Assembly: GCF_900106745.1 (NCBI RefSeq)
Contig: NZ_FNNV01000023.1
Coordinates: forward strand, 1-64,000
DNA: 64,000 bases
Source of the DNA: Paenibacillus sp. CF384
GTDB taxonomy: Bacteria; Bacillota; Bacilli; Paenibacillales; Paenibacillaceae
Reading direction: 5' to 3'
Below are positions 25,072-36,504 of the stretch, in pieces. Both the position numbers and the translations under genes were made by a program. Numbering within the stretch: position 1 is the first letter of the stretch; each line of letters begins with the position of its first letter. Below the pieces are notes generated by a model, which was not told the origin of the DNA, ran no database searches, and worked only from the letters and a program-made list of their open reading frames with translations.

Positions 25072-25947
25072 ATGTACAAGTACAACAAATTCTGGGTGTA
25101 TCTCTTTATCGTGCCTACGCTTATCGTCTTTCTGATTTTCTATTTCGTACCCATTCTGACCGTGTTTACAACCGGATTCATGGAGTGGAACGGCTTTGAT
25201 TCGGCGAAATTTATTGGATTCGATAATTATAAAATGATTTTCACGGACGACAATTCGATTCTTGTCTCCTTAATGAATTTGTTAAAATGGTCGCTTATCG
25301 CCACCTTCATCCATGTCCCGTTCGGAGCGTTGGTCGCCTTTATTATCTTCAAGCGCCCGGTCGGCTGGCGATTCGTGCGCGGAGTATTCATGATTCCGAA
25401 CGTTATCGCGGTATCCGCATGGGCGATCATCTATCGGTTTATTTTCAATGACCAGATGGGCCTGCTTAACAATTTCATTCGAAAACTCGGATTCTCGAAC
25501 TTTCATACGAATTGGTTCTTCGATCAACAATACGCGTTCTCGGCAATCAGCTTAACATGGGTCTTCTACGCGGTAATCGTGACATTGCTTGTCTTATCCG
25601 ACCTCATGGCGATTCCTAAGGAGCTCCATGAAGCGGCCAAAATAGACGGAGCAACAGAAGCTCAAATTCATTGGCGGATCAATTTGCCGTTGATTCGCGG
25701 AGCGCTGGGGACTTCGGTCATCTTATCGATCATAGCGCGAATTACGATGTTCGAAGCGATCTTCTTGACGACCAAAGGCGGTCCCGGCAACTCCACGTAT
25801 AATATCTCGGTCATGCTCTACGACGGCATCATTAATTATCAATTCGGGTATGCCAATGCGGTCGCAACGATCATGATCATTCTGGGAATCGGCGTTCTGG
25901 CCATTACGACCAAGGTGTTCAAGATGAACAAAAGTGTCTACAACTGA
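25072..25947 (+). CDS. Sugar ABC transporter permease (MalF type)
   Basis: 291 residues, six membrane helices, EAA loop PKELHEAAKIDGATEAQ. ATG 25072 is chosen with GGAAGGAG upstream; an upstream in-frame extension would run through the intercistronic hairpin. Works with the next permease. Confidence 0.9.
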   Translation: MYKYNKFWVYLFIVPTLIVFLIFYFVPILTVFTTGFMEWNGFDSAKFIGFDNYKMIFTDDNSILVSLMNLLKWSLIATFIHVPFGALVAFIIFKRPVGWRFVRGVFMIPNVIAVSAWAIIYRFIFNDQMGLLNNFIRKLGFSNFHTNWFFDQQYAFSAISLTWVFYAVIVTLLVLSDLMAIPKELHEAAKIDGATEAQIHWRINLPLIRGALGTSVILSIIARITMFEAIFLTTKGGPGNSTYNISVMLYDGIINYQFGYANAVATIMIILGIGVLAITTKVFKMNKSVYN

Positions 25948-25966
25948 TAGGTGGTGATTCTGCTGT

Positions 25967-27830
<1,864 letters not shown>

Positions 27831-27887
27831 AGCCTTTGTCTGCATGATGATGACGATTACATTCTAACTAGTGGAGGTTGGTATGCA

Positions 27888-28724
27888 ATGAGACTTAGCG
27901 CTGAGGAACTGAAAAGCGGCAAGTTATCTCCCGAAACATTGGAGCTTGCTATTCAATTGATTAAAGTCAACGGGTATGTGTTATTTGAAGAAGTGTTGCC
28001 AAGAGCTCAAGTGGAAGAGCTGTTCAACAGCTATACAGCCATTCTGGATCCCTACTTCGAGGAGCATCGCGAAGAGATTCTTAATCCGAAGAATGGATTT
28101 AACGATGGCACCAACCACGTACGACTCTACTTGCCGTTTGAGGAGCCGTTCTGCGATGAAGTGGTCATTGCCAACCCATTCGTGACTGAAATCGTGGATC
28201 GGATTTTGGGCGAGGATTGCGTAATGACCTATTTTGCAACGAACACGTCCATGCCCGGCGGTAAGAAATCACAGCCTGTCCATTCGGATACATCTTCGCG
28301 ATACGGAGATAAATACGCAGCGAATTTGCCGATTGCCAACTTAATTGTCAATTATCCGCTTGTGGATGTTCATGAGAATAACGGTCCGATGGAGATTTGG
28401 CCGGGCGGGACGCATTTGCATCCGGATAACTGGTATGCGCCGAATGCATTCAGCAAATCTAAGCTCGCCGAGCATATGCATGGGATCAAGATGCTCATGC
28501 CGGCAGGCTCCATCTTGATTCGCGATGATCGAGTCTGGCACCGCGGCACGCCAAACAAGTCCGACAAGCATCGACCGAATATCGCGCTTATTTACTCGGA
28601 GAACAAGCAGCGTGAGGCCACCATTCAAATACCGCAAGAGATGTACGATCAGCTGTCTGTGAAAGCACAGCGTTTGCTGCGTAATGAGAAGATCGGCTTT
28701 CCTGTTGCCGAGCCGAAGCATTAG
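27888..28724 (+). CDS. Phytanoyl-CoA dioxygenase (PhyH) family protein
   Basis: 278 residues, Fe(II)/2-oxoglutarate oxygenase fold. The metal triad is visible as H132-x-D134 (QPVHSDTSS) and His218 (DDRVWHRGT), and Arg229 is positioned to hold 2-oxoglutarate. The substrate is unknown; its place at the end of a LacI/ABC sugar operon suggests it hydroxylates or oxidises the imported compound or a conjugate. GTGGAGG precedes the ATG. Confidence 0.82.
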   Translation: MRLSAEELKSGKLSPETLELAIQLIKVNGYVLFEEVLPRAQVEELFNSYTAILDPYFEEHREEILNPKNGFNDGTNHVRLYLPFEEPFCDEVVIANPFVTEIVDRILGEDCVMTYFATNTSMPGGKKSQPVHSDTSSRYGDKYAANLPIANLIVNYPLVDVHENNGPMEIWPGGTHLHPDNWYAPNAFSKSKLAEHMHGIKMLMPAGSILIRDDRVWHRGTPNKSDKHRPNIALIYSENKQREATIQIPQEMYDQLSVKAQRLLRNEKIGFPVAEPKH

Positions 28725-28733
28725 ACGTGAATG

Positions 28734-28784
28734 AGAAAAAACCGCATTGCACCCTGAGAAGAGGGTTGCAATGCGGTTTTTGGT
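28734..28784. terminator. Bidirectional terminator
   Basis: A long stem AAAACCGCATTGCA/TGCAATGCGGTTTT is flanked by A-runs and T-runs, between the convergent dioxygenase and kinase genes. Confidence 0.88.
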
Positions 28785-28814
28785 GTGTGCTGCTGTGGCG
28801 TTCCGCGGTACGAG

Positions 28815-29762
28815 TTAAGATTCGTTTCTATTCTTGAAATCAGTAAGCACTTCATCAATAATTCGTTTTGCGACGGAGGCGAACACTGGGTTGGTGTCCT
28901 TGTAATAAGGCAGTGCAAACAAGCCCATGGACAGCGCATAGCCGCGGCCCCGAGCCCAGGTTGCGTCATCCGGCTGCAGCACCGCACGGAATAAAGGCCG
29001 CGTTGCATCGGTGAGAATACTCCAAGCAAACAACATGTCGCATGCGGGATCGCCTAAGCCCATACAGCCAAAGTCGATAACGGCGCTAATGCGGCCATTC
29101 TCTATGAGTACGTTCCCTGCGTGAATGTCACCGTGGATCCAGACACCAGCTCCTTGCCAATCGGGTACTCCAAGAGCTTCTTCCCAAGCTGAGAGCGCCG
29201 CTTGTTGATCAATCATGCCTTCCAGCTCAGCGATCGCCTTGCGAACACCGCTATCTCTCGGTGTCAGCGACATCCCTCGCGAGGATGACGGAGGTATGAC
29301 CTCGCTGCCAAGATCGATACGCTGCATGGCGCCGACGAACTGCGCGATATCAGCTGCGGCTTGACCCAAATCGTCAATTCTTCCGACAATGGCATCCGCT
29401 CCCTTAAACCATCGATAGACAGCCCACTGCCATGGATAACCTTCGGCAGGGACCCCAATAGCGAGCGGGGCAGGAATGGGAAGCGGCAGATGTGGAGCAA
29501 GTTTTGGCAGCCAATACTGCTCCAATTCAGCTTGACCTGTTGCCCAATCAATGCGAGGCATTCGAACGGCTAAATCCTCACCAAGCAGATAAATCGCGTT
29601 GTCCGTTCCGCTGGACTGTATCCGAGTAAGCGGAAGCTCCGCCCATTGCTGGAATTGTCCGGCGAGTAACCGTTTCACTAGCGAGGCATCAATTTCGACC
29701 TCGTTATTGTGCATCTTGACAGTCGTCGTTGAAGTTGGTTGTAATCGATCTATGTTTGTCAT
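28815..29762 (-). CDS. Aminoglycoside phosphotransferase (APH)-family kinase
   Basis: 315 residues, protein-kinase-like fold. Brenner's motif WIHGDIHAGNVLI (catalytic Asp) and the metal-binding AVIDFGCMGLGDPACD are intact; YRWFKGADAI matches the hinge. The family includes aminoglycoside and macrolide kinases and metabolic small-molecule kinases, so drug resistance is possible but not shown. ATG 29762 has AGGAGG 5 bp upstream. Confidence 0.85.
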   Translation of the reverse strand: MTNIDRLQPTSTTTVKMHNNEVEIDASLVKRLLAGQFQQWAELPLTRIQSSGTDNAIYLLGEDLAVRMPRIDWATGQAELEQYWLPKLAPHLPLPIPAPLAIGVPAEGYPWQWAVYRWFKGADAIVGRIDDLGQAAADIAQFVGAMQRIDLGSEVIPPSSSRGMSLTPRDSGVRKAIAELEGMIDQQAALSAWEEALGVPDWQGAGVWIHGDIHAGNVLIENGRISAVIDFGCMGLGDPACDMLFAWSILTDATRPLFRAVLQPDDATWARGRGYALSMGLFALPYYKDTNPVFASVAKRIIDEVLTDFKNRNES

Positions 29763-30098
29763 AGTACCTCCTGAAAGTGTTGTGCGTTATGGCTGCGGCT
29801 TCCAATATTTGTATGGTTTTCATTGCAATCACACTCGCTCTCGAATAGGATACATTCATTGTAGGCGTATCTTTTGCTGGAGGCAAGGTTGGATGAGCTA
29901 ACGAACCGTGCATGCAAAATGCAAGGTGCCAGGCCTGGAATAAACCAACCCGTCATCATGGGTTGGCTTATTTTGTGTGCCCCCATTTGTTGTGGTCATC
30001 CGTACAGTTGTGATAGGATGAGAAACAGACTCTATAGCACGGAATTGAGCTATTAAGAGTTTTGGATTGGGATATAGTTAGTAGAATAGGAGATTTGC
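29763..30098. other. Intergenic region with a hairpin
   Basis: No convincing gene. A terminator-like hairpin CCAACCC/GGGTTGG at 29944-29967 is followed by CTTATTTTG; the transcript it would end is not apparent. The region also carries the leader of the exporter gene. Confidence 0.4.
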
Positions 30099-31325
30099 TT
30101 GATTATGAAGAACAAGAACAGTCAGAACGTGTTTAAATTAGCGATGCTGCTCGGTATATTCTCGACACTCGGGCCTTTTACGATTGATATGTATTTACCT
30201 GCTTTCCCGGAAATTGTGAAGCAATTTGATACGTCAGCTTCACTGGTCCAACTCAGCTTAACCGCTTGTTTACTCGGACTCGGCATCGGCCAGCTGGTCA
30301 TGGGTTCGCTCAGCGACGTATATGGGAGACGTAATCCTCTGCTGATCGCCATGGCTGCTTATGTTGCCGCTTCGTTAGCTTGCGCAATCTCGCCTACTAT
30401 CGGGCTCCTGATCGCATTCCGGTTCGTGCAAGGGTTTGCCGCAGCGGCGGGCATTGTCATTTCCCGAGCGATCGCACGCGACCTGTACAGCGGTCATGAA
30501 CTAACGAAATTTTTCTCGATGCTCTTGCTGGTCGGTAATTTAGGTCCGCTCGTGGCGCCGGTTTCCGGCAGCGGCGTTCTTTCGTTCTCGACGTGGATCG
30601 GCGTATTTATTGCACTGGCACTGCTGGGAATCTATCTATTAATCATGACCAAATGGGGACTGCAGGAGACGCTGCCGGCCGATCTTCGCAGGCCCAGTAA
30701 TTTCATGGAGCAGCTGCGGAACTACGGGTCGCTCTTGCAAGATCGCCAGTTTCTCGGCTATATGCTCGCACAGGGCATCATGATTGCAGGGGTTTTCGCT
30801 TATGTTTCGGGTACGCCATTTATTTATCAAAATATCTATGGGGCTTCGCCGACCGTATTCGCGCTATTATTCGCATCGAACGGCATTAGCTTAATCATCG
30901 GATCCCAGCTGGTTGGACGGATGTCGCATCGCGTATCCGAACAGGCCTTCCTGTTACTCGGCCTTGGGCTTGCCTTACTGGCAAGTGTCACCGTCTTAAT
31001 TGTCGGCATCGTCCATGGGCCGCTCGTCGCGCTCGTAATTCCGCTGTTTATCTTCGTAGCGTCTATTGGTATCACATCAACGGCAGCATTCCCGCTTGCG
31101 ATGGAGAGCCAGGGGCATATGGCAGGCAGTGCGGCTGCGCTGCTTGGCGTAGTTCCCTTCTTGCTTGGAGCGGTTGTCTCCCCGCTTGTCGGTATCGCAG
31201 GAGAAGACACTGCCGTTCCGCTTGGCGTCATTATTTTGTTGACAAGTCTCGCCGCGTTGCTGGCTTATTACTTACTCGTAAGAAGAAGCTCGCGTACAGC
31301 AGCTCAAGTTAGGCATATAGCGTAA
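30099..31325 (+). CDS. Bcr/CflA-type MFS multidrug exporter
   Basis: 408 residues, 12 predicted membrane helices. GPFTIDMYLPAFPEI is the family signature of Bcr/CflA drug exporters, and GSLSDVYGRRNPLLI is MFS motif A between helices 2 and 3. The TTG at 30099 sits 6 bp after AGGAG; an ATG six bases later is an alternative. Substrate unpredictable. Confidence 0.88.
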   Translation: MIMKNKNSQNVFKLAMLLGIFSTLGPFTIDMYLPAFPEIVKQFDTSASLVQLSLTACLLGLGIGQLVMGSLSDVYGRRNPLLIAMAAYVAASLACAISPTIGLLIAFRFVQGFAAAAGIVISRAIARDLYSGHELTKFFSMLLLVGNLGPLVAPVSGSGVLSFSTWIGVFIALALLGIYLLIMTKWGLQETLPADLRRPSNFMEQLRNYGSLLQDRQFLGYMLAQGIMIAGVFAYVSGTPFIYQNIYGASPTVFALLFASNGISLIIGSQLVGRMSHRVSEQAFLLLGLGLALLASVTVLIVGIVHGPLVALVIPLFIFVASIGITSTAAFPLAMESQGHMAGSAAALLGVVPFLLGAVVSPLVGIAGEDTAVPLGVIILLTSLAALLAYYLLVRRSSRTAAQVRHIA

Positions 31326-31351
31326 AGGGAAGACAACCTAATAAACCATTC

Positions 31352-31384
31352 AACCACGTTCATTCCATGGACGTGGTTTTTTCT
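31352..31384. terminator. Terminator between exporter and ger operon
   Basis: ACCACGT/ACGTGGT hairpin followed by TTTTTT on the plus strand; it probably also ends the convergent ger operon. Confidence 0.8.
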
Positions 31385-32456
31385 ATGCGAGTTTGGTCTT
31401 CCCTTCATTCTGAATGATCGTATTTACTCTGAAATGCAATTGCAGCCTTGGGAGATACTCACTTCTCCAATGGCTTAAATGAGATCGAGGAATTTTGGTT
31501 CTAAAGTATTGTCCGATTCCGAGGATATCGGCTTCTCGGGTTTGCATTTTATGAAATAAATGATTAAAGCGCTTTGTAAGCGCAGCATTTAATTCTTGCT
31601 TAATGATCTGTGAAGTGACAGTCCCTCTAGTCTCGACGACCGAAACTTTGATCGTCATTTGAATGTCTAAATACGGTGTATTGTTGCTAAAGCTGCTGCG
31701 ATGGTTCATCGAGCTCCCTAATATGAGGACACTTGCCTTGTCCGTGACTTCAATTTTTCCTTGCGCGCTTTCCCCGTTAAAGGCATTGAAAAGCAACGAT
31801 TCATCCGGTGTAATCTGGTCAACCATTTTGCCATTCCTCATGATTGCCGAACCTACATAATCGATCGTTCCGCTTCTTCCGGTTTTAATGATCGGGACGG
31901 CGACATCCCGGGTATAGGAGTAGATGCTTCGATAAACTTCCCAAATCCGTGTCAACGCCATTTGTGGATTCCATCCCGCATTTTTCTCGAAACAATCGTA
32001 GAGGGTCGTACTCGTGGGGTTCATTGAACGCTGCACATAATCAAAGAATGGACCTATTTTATCGTCACAGATGGAAATAATCACTTTGGGCGAAATGTCT
32101 TTGGACCTCATGAAACTGGAAATGCTATCCTTAAGCCCTTGCTCCGCGTAACCTTTCTCGATCAGGATGAATTTCAAATGCAGAAGATCGACGCTGGATT
32201 CCATTCGTTCGCTGATCTTGTCCACGGCTTGGCTGATGGTTTCCCCTTTTTGCTTCAATATTCTAATATTGACGCCACTGCGGGCTGGCTCCGGAATTTG
32301 CAGGACAACTTCATAGATGCCTTTATGTAAGGCAAGTCCCATTCCAATAGGTAACGACCTGTGATTGATGTCCCTGTTGTCCCAGCATCCGCATAATAAG
32401 AGGACCATTCCGGCACTTATCGCCAAACCTAGCGCTCGTTTAACCGATCGGTTCAT
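31383..32456 (-). CDS. Ger(x)C-family spore germination lipoprotein
   Basis: 357 residues, lipoprotein signal ending LLLCGC (lipidated Cys about 23), then the GerAC N-terminal signature WDNRDINHRSLPIGMGLA. C subunit of a GerA-type nutrient germinant receptor in the spore inner membrane. GGAAGG precedes the ATG, and the gene overlaps the GerB-type gene by 17 bp. Confidence 0.9.
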   Translation of the reverse strand: MNRSVKRALGLAISAGMVLLLCGCWDNRDINHRSLPIGMGLALHKGIYEVVLQIPEPARSGVNIRILKQKGETISQAVDKISERMESSVDLLHLKFILIEKGYAEQGLKDSISSFMRSKDISPKVIISICDDKIGPFFDYVQRSMNPTSTTLYDCFEKNAGWNPQMALTRIWEVYRSIYSYTRDVAVPIIKTGRSGTIDYVGSAIMRNGKMVDQITPDESLLFNAFNGESAQGKIEVTDKASVLILGSSMNHRSSFSNNTPYLDIQMTIKVSVVETRGTVTSQIIKQELNAALTKRFNHLFHKMQTREADILGIGQYFRTKIPRSHLSHWRSEYLPRLQLHFRVNTIIQNEGKTKLA

Positions 32457-33531
32457 AATTTGACCTTCCTTTAGTTCGCAATCCGATCATATAAGTCGAA
32501 AGTGGAACGGTTAGCAGAATATAAAACCTCAAGTATGTATTCCACCAAAAAAGTTTCTCAATGTCTTTCCAATTGGGAATCACCAAACAAACAACAAAAA
32601 CGAACAGCGAAAGCACCGGCAGCACATAAATGGGCTTTGTGACAGGAAAGCTTTGATTGACGATTCGCGTCATCGACCATAAACCGATCGAAAGAAAGAT
32701 CATGAGAAAAGAAATCAAACTCAAGAACAAAAATATCGTAATTCTGTCAAACATAAGCCAAGTAAGGGATATGGTATCGAGCGCAATGACAAACGGAAAG
32801 TGGAACGTGGACGCTGTTGCCTGCCCGAAGGTCATTAAAGGGATGTAGACGGAGAAAACAATGAAGGGCAGAAGAACCAAAGCGGCAATCCATATATTGC
32901 GTTTCCGAAAAGTAACCGCCGGTTGCATAAAACCGAGAAAAAGGAATCCGCCGGAGAAAACGAAAAAGCTTTTCATGTAGCTGGGGGATGAAATGAAGGA
33001 TAAGTCTCCAAACAACGGAAACACATACCGCCAATCGGCATTTTGAAAGGAGCTCGAGAAAAAAAACAAAATAACCGGAATATTCACCAAGCCGAGAAGA
33101 ATGCTCGTTCGCAAGATGGAATTGATTCCCTTGAGGGCAAGATAGTTTGCTATAAACAAGAATAGAAGCAAGACCGCCCATAAAGGCGTGCTGCCAAGGA
33201 AAACGATCATCATGAACTCAGCTAAGCTTCGAATCATAATAATGATCGTCATAAGCACATAAACAGCGATAGGAAGTAAAAGTATAAGGGGTAATCCTTT
33301 GCCTATTCCTAAGTATAAACTAATGATATCTTTGTTCCCCAAGTTTTCGAGGCCCGTCATATAGATGGTTATCACCAGAAAATGCACAGCAAAGCCCAGA
33401 AGAATCGGAATCCAGTGACCGTCAACCGTACTTGCGATGATATCTCCGGGGTAGAGGAAGAAGATAAGACCAAGATTCATAATGATATACGTAACGGTTA
33501 CTTGCCAAGTTTTATCCACGATTGATCTCAT
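32440..33531 (-). CDS. GerAB-type germination receptor subunit (APC transporter fold)
   Basis: 363 residues, about ten membrane helices, GerAB/ArcD/ProY family. The B subunit is the likely nutrient-binding subunit of the receptor. The start at 33531 follows AAAGAGA and overlaps the end of the GerA-type gene by 20 bp; an earlier ATG at 33567 lacks an RBS. Confidence 0.88.
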   Translation of the reverse strand: MRSIVDKTWQVTVTYIIMNLGLIFFLYPGDIIASTVDGHWIPILLGFAVHFLVITIYMTGLENLGNKDIISLYLGIGKGLPLILLLPIAVYVLMTIIIMIRSLAEFMMIVFLGSTPLWAVLLLFLFIANYLALKGINSILRTSILLGLVNIPVILFFFSSSFQNADWRYVFPLFGDLSFISSPSYMKSFFVFSGGFLFLGFMQPAVTFRKRNIWIAALVLLPFIVFSVYIPLMTFGQATASTFHFPFVIALDTISLTWLMFDRITIFLFLSLISFLMIFLSIGLWSMTRIVNQSFPVTKPIYVLPVLSLFVFVVCLVIPNWKDIEKLFWWNTYLRFYILLTVPLSTYMIGLRTKGRSNYEPIG

Positions 33532-34849
33532 CCATTCTCTTTGAGAAACTGAGGTACGGAATTCCATACGTATTTAAACTCGCTAAATAGGCACACACAA
33601 GTACCAGTCCTTCCAAGATTCCGAGTACACCGAATAGGGCAGCCATCACGACGATAACGTATTTCGAGATTCTAAGGGCCAGGGATTGCTGCAACCCAAC
33701 GATGGTAGAATTCGCTATTGTAGTCGCCGCAATGACGATGATAAGCAGATTACTGACTAATTTAGCTTGCACCACAGCTTGTCCAAGAATGATCCCCCCA
33801 ACCATCGTTATGGTGGGACCGATATTTTTGGGTAATCGGATGCTGGCTTCGATTACGAGTTCAATAATGATGAGCATGAGTAATATTTCGACAATGGAAG
33901 GATAAGGAATGCCTGATCTGGTCTGCGCAATCGATAAAGCCAATTCGATACGCAGTACCTCGGGGTTGACGGAGACTAGAGCGACATATAAGCCCGGCAG
34001 GATCAACGCTAACCACGCGCCTATGACCCGTGTAACGCGCAAAAACCACATTAACGGGAGAGGCAAGTTTCGATCACTGTCCATACAGAAGATATCCATA
34101 AACAGGCCGGGTACGACTAATGCCAAAGGAAGCCTGTCCACAAACAGAATGGCTCTGCCTTTTCTCAGAAATTTCGCGGCTTCTTGGGGAAGCTCCGTTT
34201 GATTGAATTTGGAGATGATCGTCCATGAAGGCAGCCCTATGATCAGTCTGGATAACTGCTGTAAATTTTCGATAGATTTGTTTTTGTTTTTCTCGATTTG
34301 CTCCACGATTGTTTGAACCAATTCCATGTTCGTATGCCCTTCATAATAGATGAGCGAGAGCTTCGTTGGTTCTTCTCCGATTAAGTGAGATTGTACCCTT
34401 ATTCGATCAGAGGAAATTTGTTTCCGCAGCATTCCGATATTGTAATTGATATCCTCGGTAAACGAATTTTGAGAGCCTAGAAATACATTTTCGTTAATAG
34501 GAGGCTCAATTGCCCGATTTATCGGGTTTGGAGAGGGCGTCATGATGACAAACGAACCGTCATTTTCGAAATAAATGAGAAGCTTGCCTGTAATGATAGA
34601 GGTGACTAAATCCTTCGTGTCGGCAGGGACTTTCACTTCACCTAATACGTTCTTGAGTTCATCTATTGTAAGATTGGATTGCTTGGCTGTATTCACATAG
34701 GTTTGCAGGCTGAGTTTCGTGAGGACCAAATCCATTAGTGAATGGCAGCCCGCCAATACGACGGGATTCTCGATGAGTGTTTCTTCTTGCAAGAAAAAAT
34801 CATCATCCCCGGAAAAAGCATCCCTTAGATTCTGAAGGATCGTGTTCAC
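33512..34849 (-). CDS. GerAA-type spore germination receptor subunit
   Basis: 445 residues. A soluble N-terminal half (about 1-235) is followed by membrane helices; RIELALSIAQTRSGIPYPSIVE and LPKNIGPTITMVGGIILGQAVV are hallmark GerAA motifs. GTG start with GAGGAGG 8 bp upstream; an ATG 54 bp earlier would enclose this RBS. First gene of an A-B-C operon encoding one complete receptor. Confidence 0.92.
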   Translation of the reverse strand: MNTILQNLRDAFSGDDDFFLQEETLIENPVVLAGCHSLMDLVLTKLSLQTYVNTAKQSNLTIDELKNVLGEVKVPADTKDLVTSIITGKLLIYFENDGSFVIMTPSPNPINRAIEPPINENVFLGSQNSFTEDINYNIGMLRKQISSDRIRVQSHLIGEEPTKLSLIYYEGHTNMELVQTIVEQIEKNKNKSIENLQQLSRLIIGLPSWTIISKFNQTELPQEAAKFLRKGRAILFVDRLPLALVVPGLFMDIFCMDSDRNLPLPLMWFLRVTRVIGAWLALILPGLYVALVSVNPEVLRIELALSIAQTRSGIPYPSIVEILLMLIIIELVIEASIRLPKNIGPTITMVGGIILGQAVVQAKLVSNLLIIVIAATTIANSTIVGLQQSLALRISKYVIVVMAALFGVLGILEGLVLVCAYLASLNTYGIPYLSFSKRMDEINRG

Positions 34850-34880
34850 GACAGAGCCTCCTCTCCCAGATATTAGTGTG

Positions 34881-34909
34881 AGTATACCCTCGGATGGTAA
34901 CAATATACA
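34881..34909 (-). promoter_or_regulatory. Possible forespore (sigma-G-like) promoter of the ger operon
   Basis: On the minus strand TGTATA (34904-34909) and TATACT (34881-34886) are separated by 17 bp. This loosely fits the sigma-G pattern expected for ger operons; the -10 is a weak match. Confidence 0.3.
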
Positions 34910-34960
34910 TTTTTTCGTGTGCGCTGCCGTGTGCGCTGCAGGGAACTCAATTAACTTTTG

Positions 34961-34989
34961 TTGTCAATTACAACATAATGAGCTATAGT
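34961..34989 (+). promoter_or_regulatory. Promoter of the thiamin operon
   Basis: TTGTCA, 17-bp spacer, TATAGT, about 25 bp before the TPP riboswitch. Confidence 0.7.
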
Positions 34990-35007
34990 GAGGATAATTT
35001 CATATTG

Positions 35008-35103
35008 AAGTACGGGTGCTGGATGGAGTCTGGCTGAGATAGGGAACGTTATTTCCCTGACCGTTAATCTGAACCAGGTAATGCTGGCGTAGAGAACGTA
35101 TCG
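35008..35103 (+). promoter_or_regulatory. TPP riboswitch (THI element)
   Basis: Conserved core parts are visible: GGGTGCTGG, GGCTGAGATAGGGAA, CCCTGACCG, TTAATCTGAACCAGGTAATG and GGCGTAGAGAA. Thiamin pyrophosphate binding should switch off the operon by termination. Confidence 0.96.
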
Positions 35104-35108
35104 AATTC

Positions 35109-35138
35109 AAACCATTCGTATATTCTCGAATGGTTTTT
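35109..35138 (+). terminator. Riboswitch-controlled terminator
   Basis: ACCATTCG/CGAATGGT hairpin with a seven-T run, 47 bp before the first gene. Confidence 0.88.
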
Positions 35139-35184
35139 TTCTGTTGTTCATGCCTGCTTTCCTACGGAAAGGAGATCATAGGTA

Positions 35185-36474
35185 ATGAGAGATTCCATCA
35201 TTTCGCACTTGCAGCAGCAGGTAGAGGAGCGACAAGGTGAACTGTTTGCTTTGCTCGCCGAGTTGATCGCATTCCCAACCGTTAGTCCGCCTGCTCGAAA
35301 CACGTTAGAGGCGCAGCGGTTCTTGGAGGAATATCTCCGGGCGAATGGATTTGAGACGGAATTGTGGGAGGTTTATCCCGGCGATCCGAACGTTACGGCG
35401 ATCAAACGCGGTACGCAGCGGGAGACGCATCAAAGCCTGCTGCTGAACGGGCACATGGATGTAGCCGAGGTCGGAGATAGCAGCGAGTGGCACGAAGCCC
35501 CCTTCCAGTTGACCTTGAAGGATGGTAGAGCGTATGGGAGAGGAACTTCGGATATGAAAGGCGGGCTTGCGGCGCTGCTATTCGCCGTGAAGCTGCTAAC
35601 AGAAGCGGGAGTTGAGCTTCGAGGCGATCTGCTGTTTCATTCCGTAATTGGGGAAGAGGCCGGCGAAGCCGGGACGCGTGCTTGCATGGAACGCGGATAT
35701 ACGGCGGATTTTGCCGTTGTTGCAGATACAAGCGCAATGGCGATTCAAGGACAAGGCGGCGTCATCACCGGCTGGGTGACGATCCAAAGTCCAGTTACCT
35801 ACCATGATGGCATGCGAGCACGCATGATTCATGCCGGCGGCGGCATTCAAGGGGCTAGCGCCATCGAGAAGATGGCCAAACTGATTACAGGGCTGCAAGA
35901 GCTGGAGCGACACTGGGCTGTGACCAAGTCTTATCCCGGTTTTCCGGCGGGCTCGAATACGATTAATCCCGCCGTTATTGAAGGTGGCCGCCATGCGGCT
36001 TTTATTGCAGATAAGTGTGCGTTATGGATCACAGTGCATTTTTATCCGAATGAGGATTATGAATCGGTTGCTGCTGAAATCGAGGAGCATTTGCTCGCAA
36101 TCGCGCAAGCCGATCCTTGGCTTAGGAACAATCCGCCTACTTTCCGCTGGGGCGGTCGGTCGATGATTGAGGAACGCGGCGAAATATTCCCCTCGCTGGA
36201 GCTGGACACGGAGAGCGAGGGGCTGAAGGCATTGATTGCGGGCCACCAACGAGTGATGGGCACCGAACCACAGATGGGCATGAGTCCAACCGTAACGGAT
36301 GCAGGCTGGATCGGGCGGGCAGGAATCAAGACCGTTATCTACGGTCCGGGTGAACTTGCGCATGCGCATGCCGTTAATGAAAGCACGGATATGAAGGAAC
36401 TCGTGGATTACGTCAAAGTCATGATTGGCTTCATTGCGGATTGGTGTAATCGGAGCAAGCAAGGAGACGAGTAA
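35185..36474 (+). CDS. ylmB: M20 deacylase, probable formylaminopyrimidine deformylase (YlmB-like)
   Basis: 429 residues, M20/ArgE-DapE metal hydrolase. Metal ligands are visible in LLLNGHMDVAEVG (His), GRGTSDMKGG (Asp), GEEAGEAGT (Glu pair) and ELAHAHAVNES (His). In a TPP-riboswitch operon next to TenA and ThiXYZ this matches YlmB, which removes formyl from N-formyl-4-amino-5-aminomethyl-2-methylpyrimidine in the salvage of degraded thiamin. Family by sequence; substrate by context. Confidence 0.8.
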   Translation: MRDSIISHLQQQVEERQGELFALLAELIAFPTVSPPARNTLEAQRFLEEYLRANGFETELWEVYPGDPNVTAIKRGTQRETHQSLLLNGHMDVAEVGDSSEWHEAPFQLTLKDGRAYGRGTSDMKGGLAALLFAVKLLTEAGVELRGDLLFHSVIGEEAGEAGTRACMERGYTADFAVVADTSAMAIQGQGGVITGWVTIQSPVTYHDGMRARMIHAGGGIQGASAIEKMAKLITGLQELERHWAVTKSYPGFPAGSNTINPAVIEGGRHAAFIADKCALWITVHFYPNEDYESVAAEIEEHLLAIAQADPWLRNNPPTFRWGGRSMIEERGEIFPSLELDTESEGLKALIAGHQRVMGTEPQMGMSPTVTDAGWIGRAGIKTVIYGPGELAHAHAVNESTDMKELVDYVKVMIGFIADWCNRSKQGDE

Positions 36475-36504
36475 CGGAACAGGCAAGAGGATGGAGGAGA
36501 ACCA

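Noticed and set aside
29874-30056. 60-codon frame before the MFS exporter
   Set aside because: No RBS, spans a terminator-like hairpin, and no recognisable domain.
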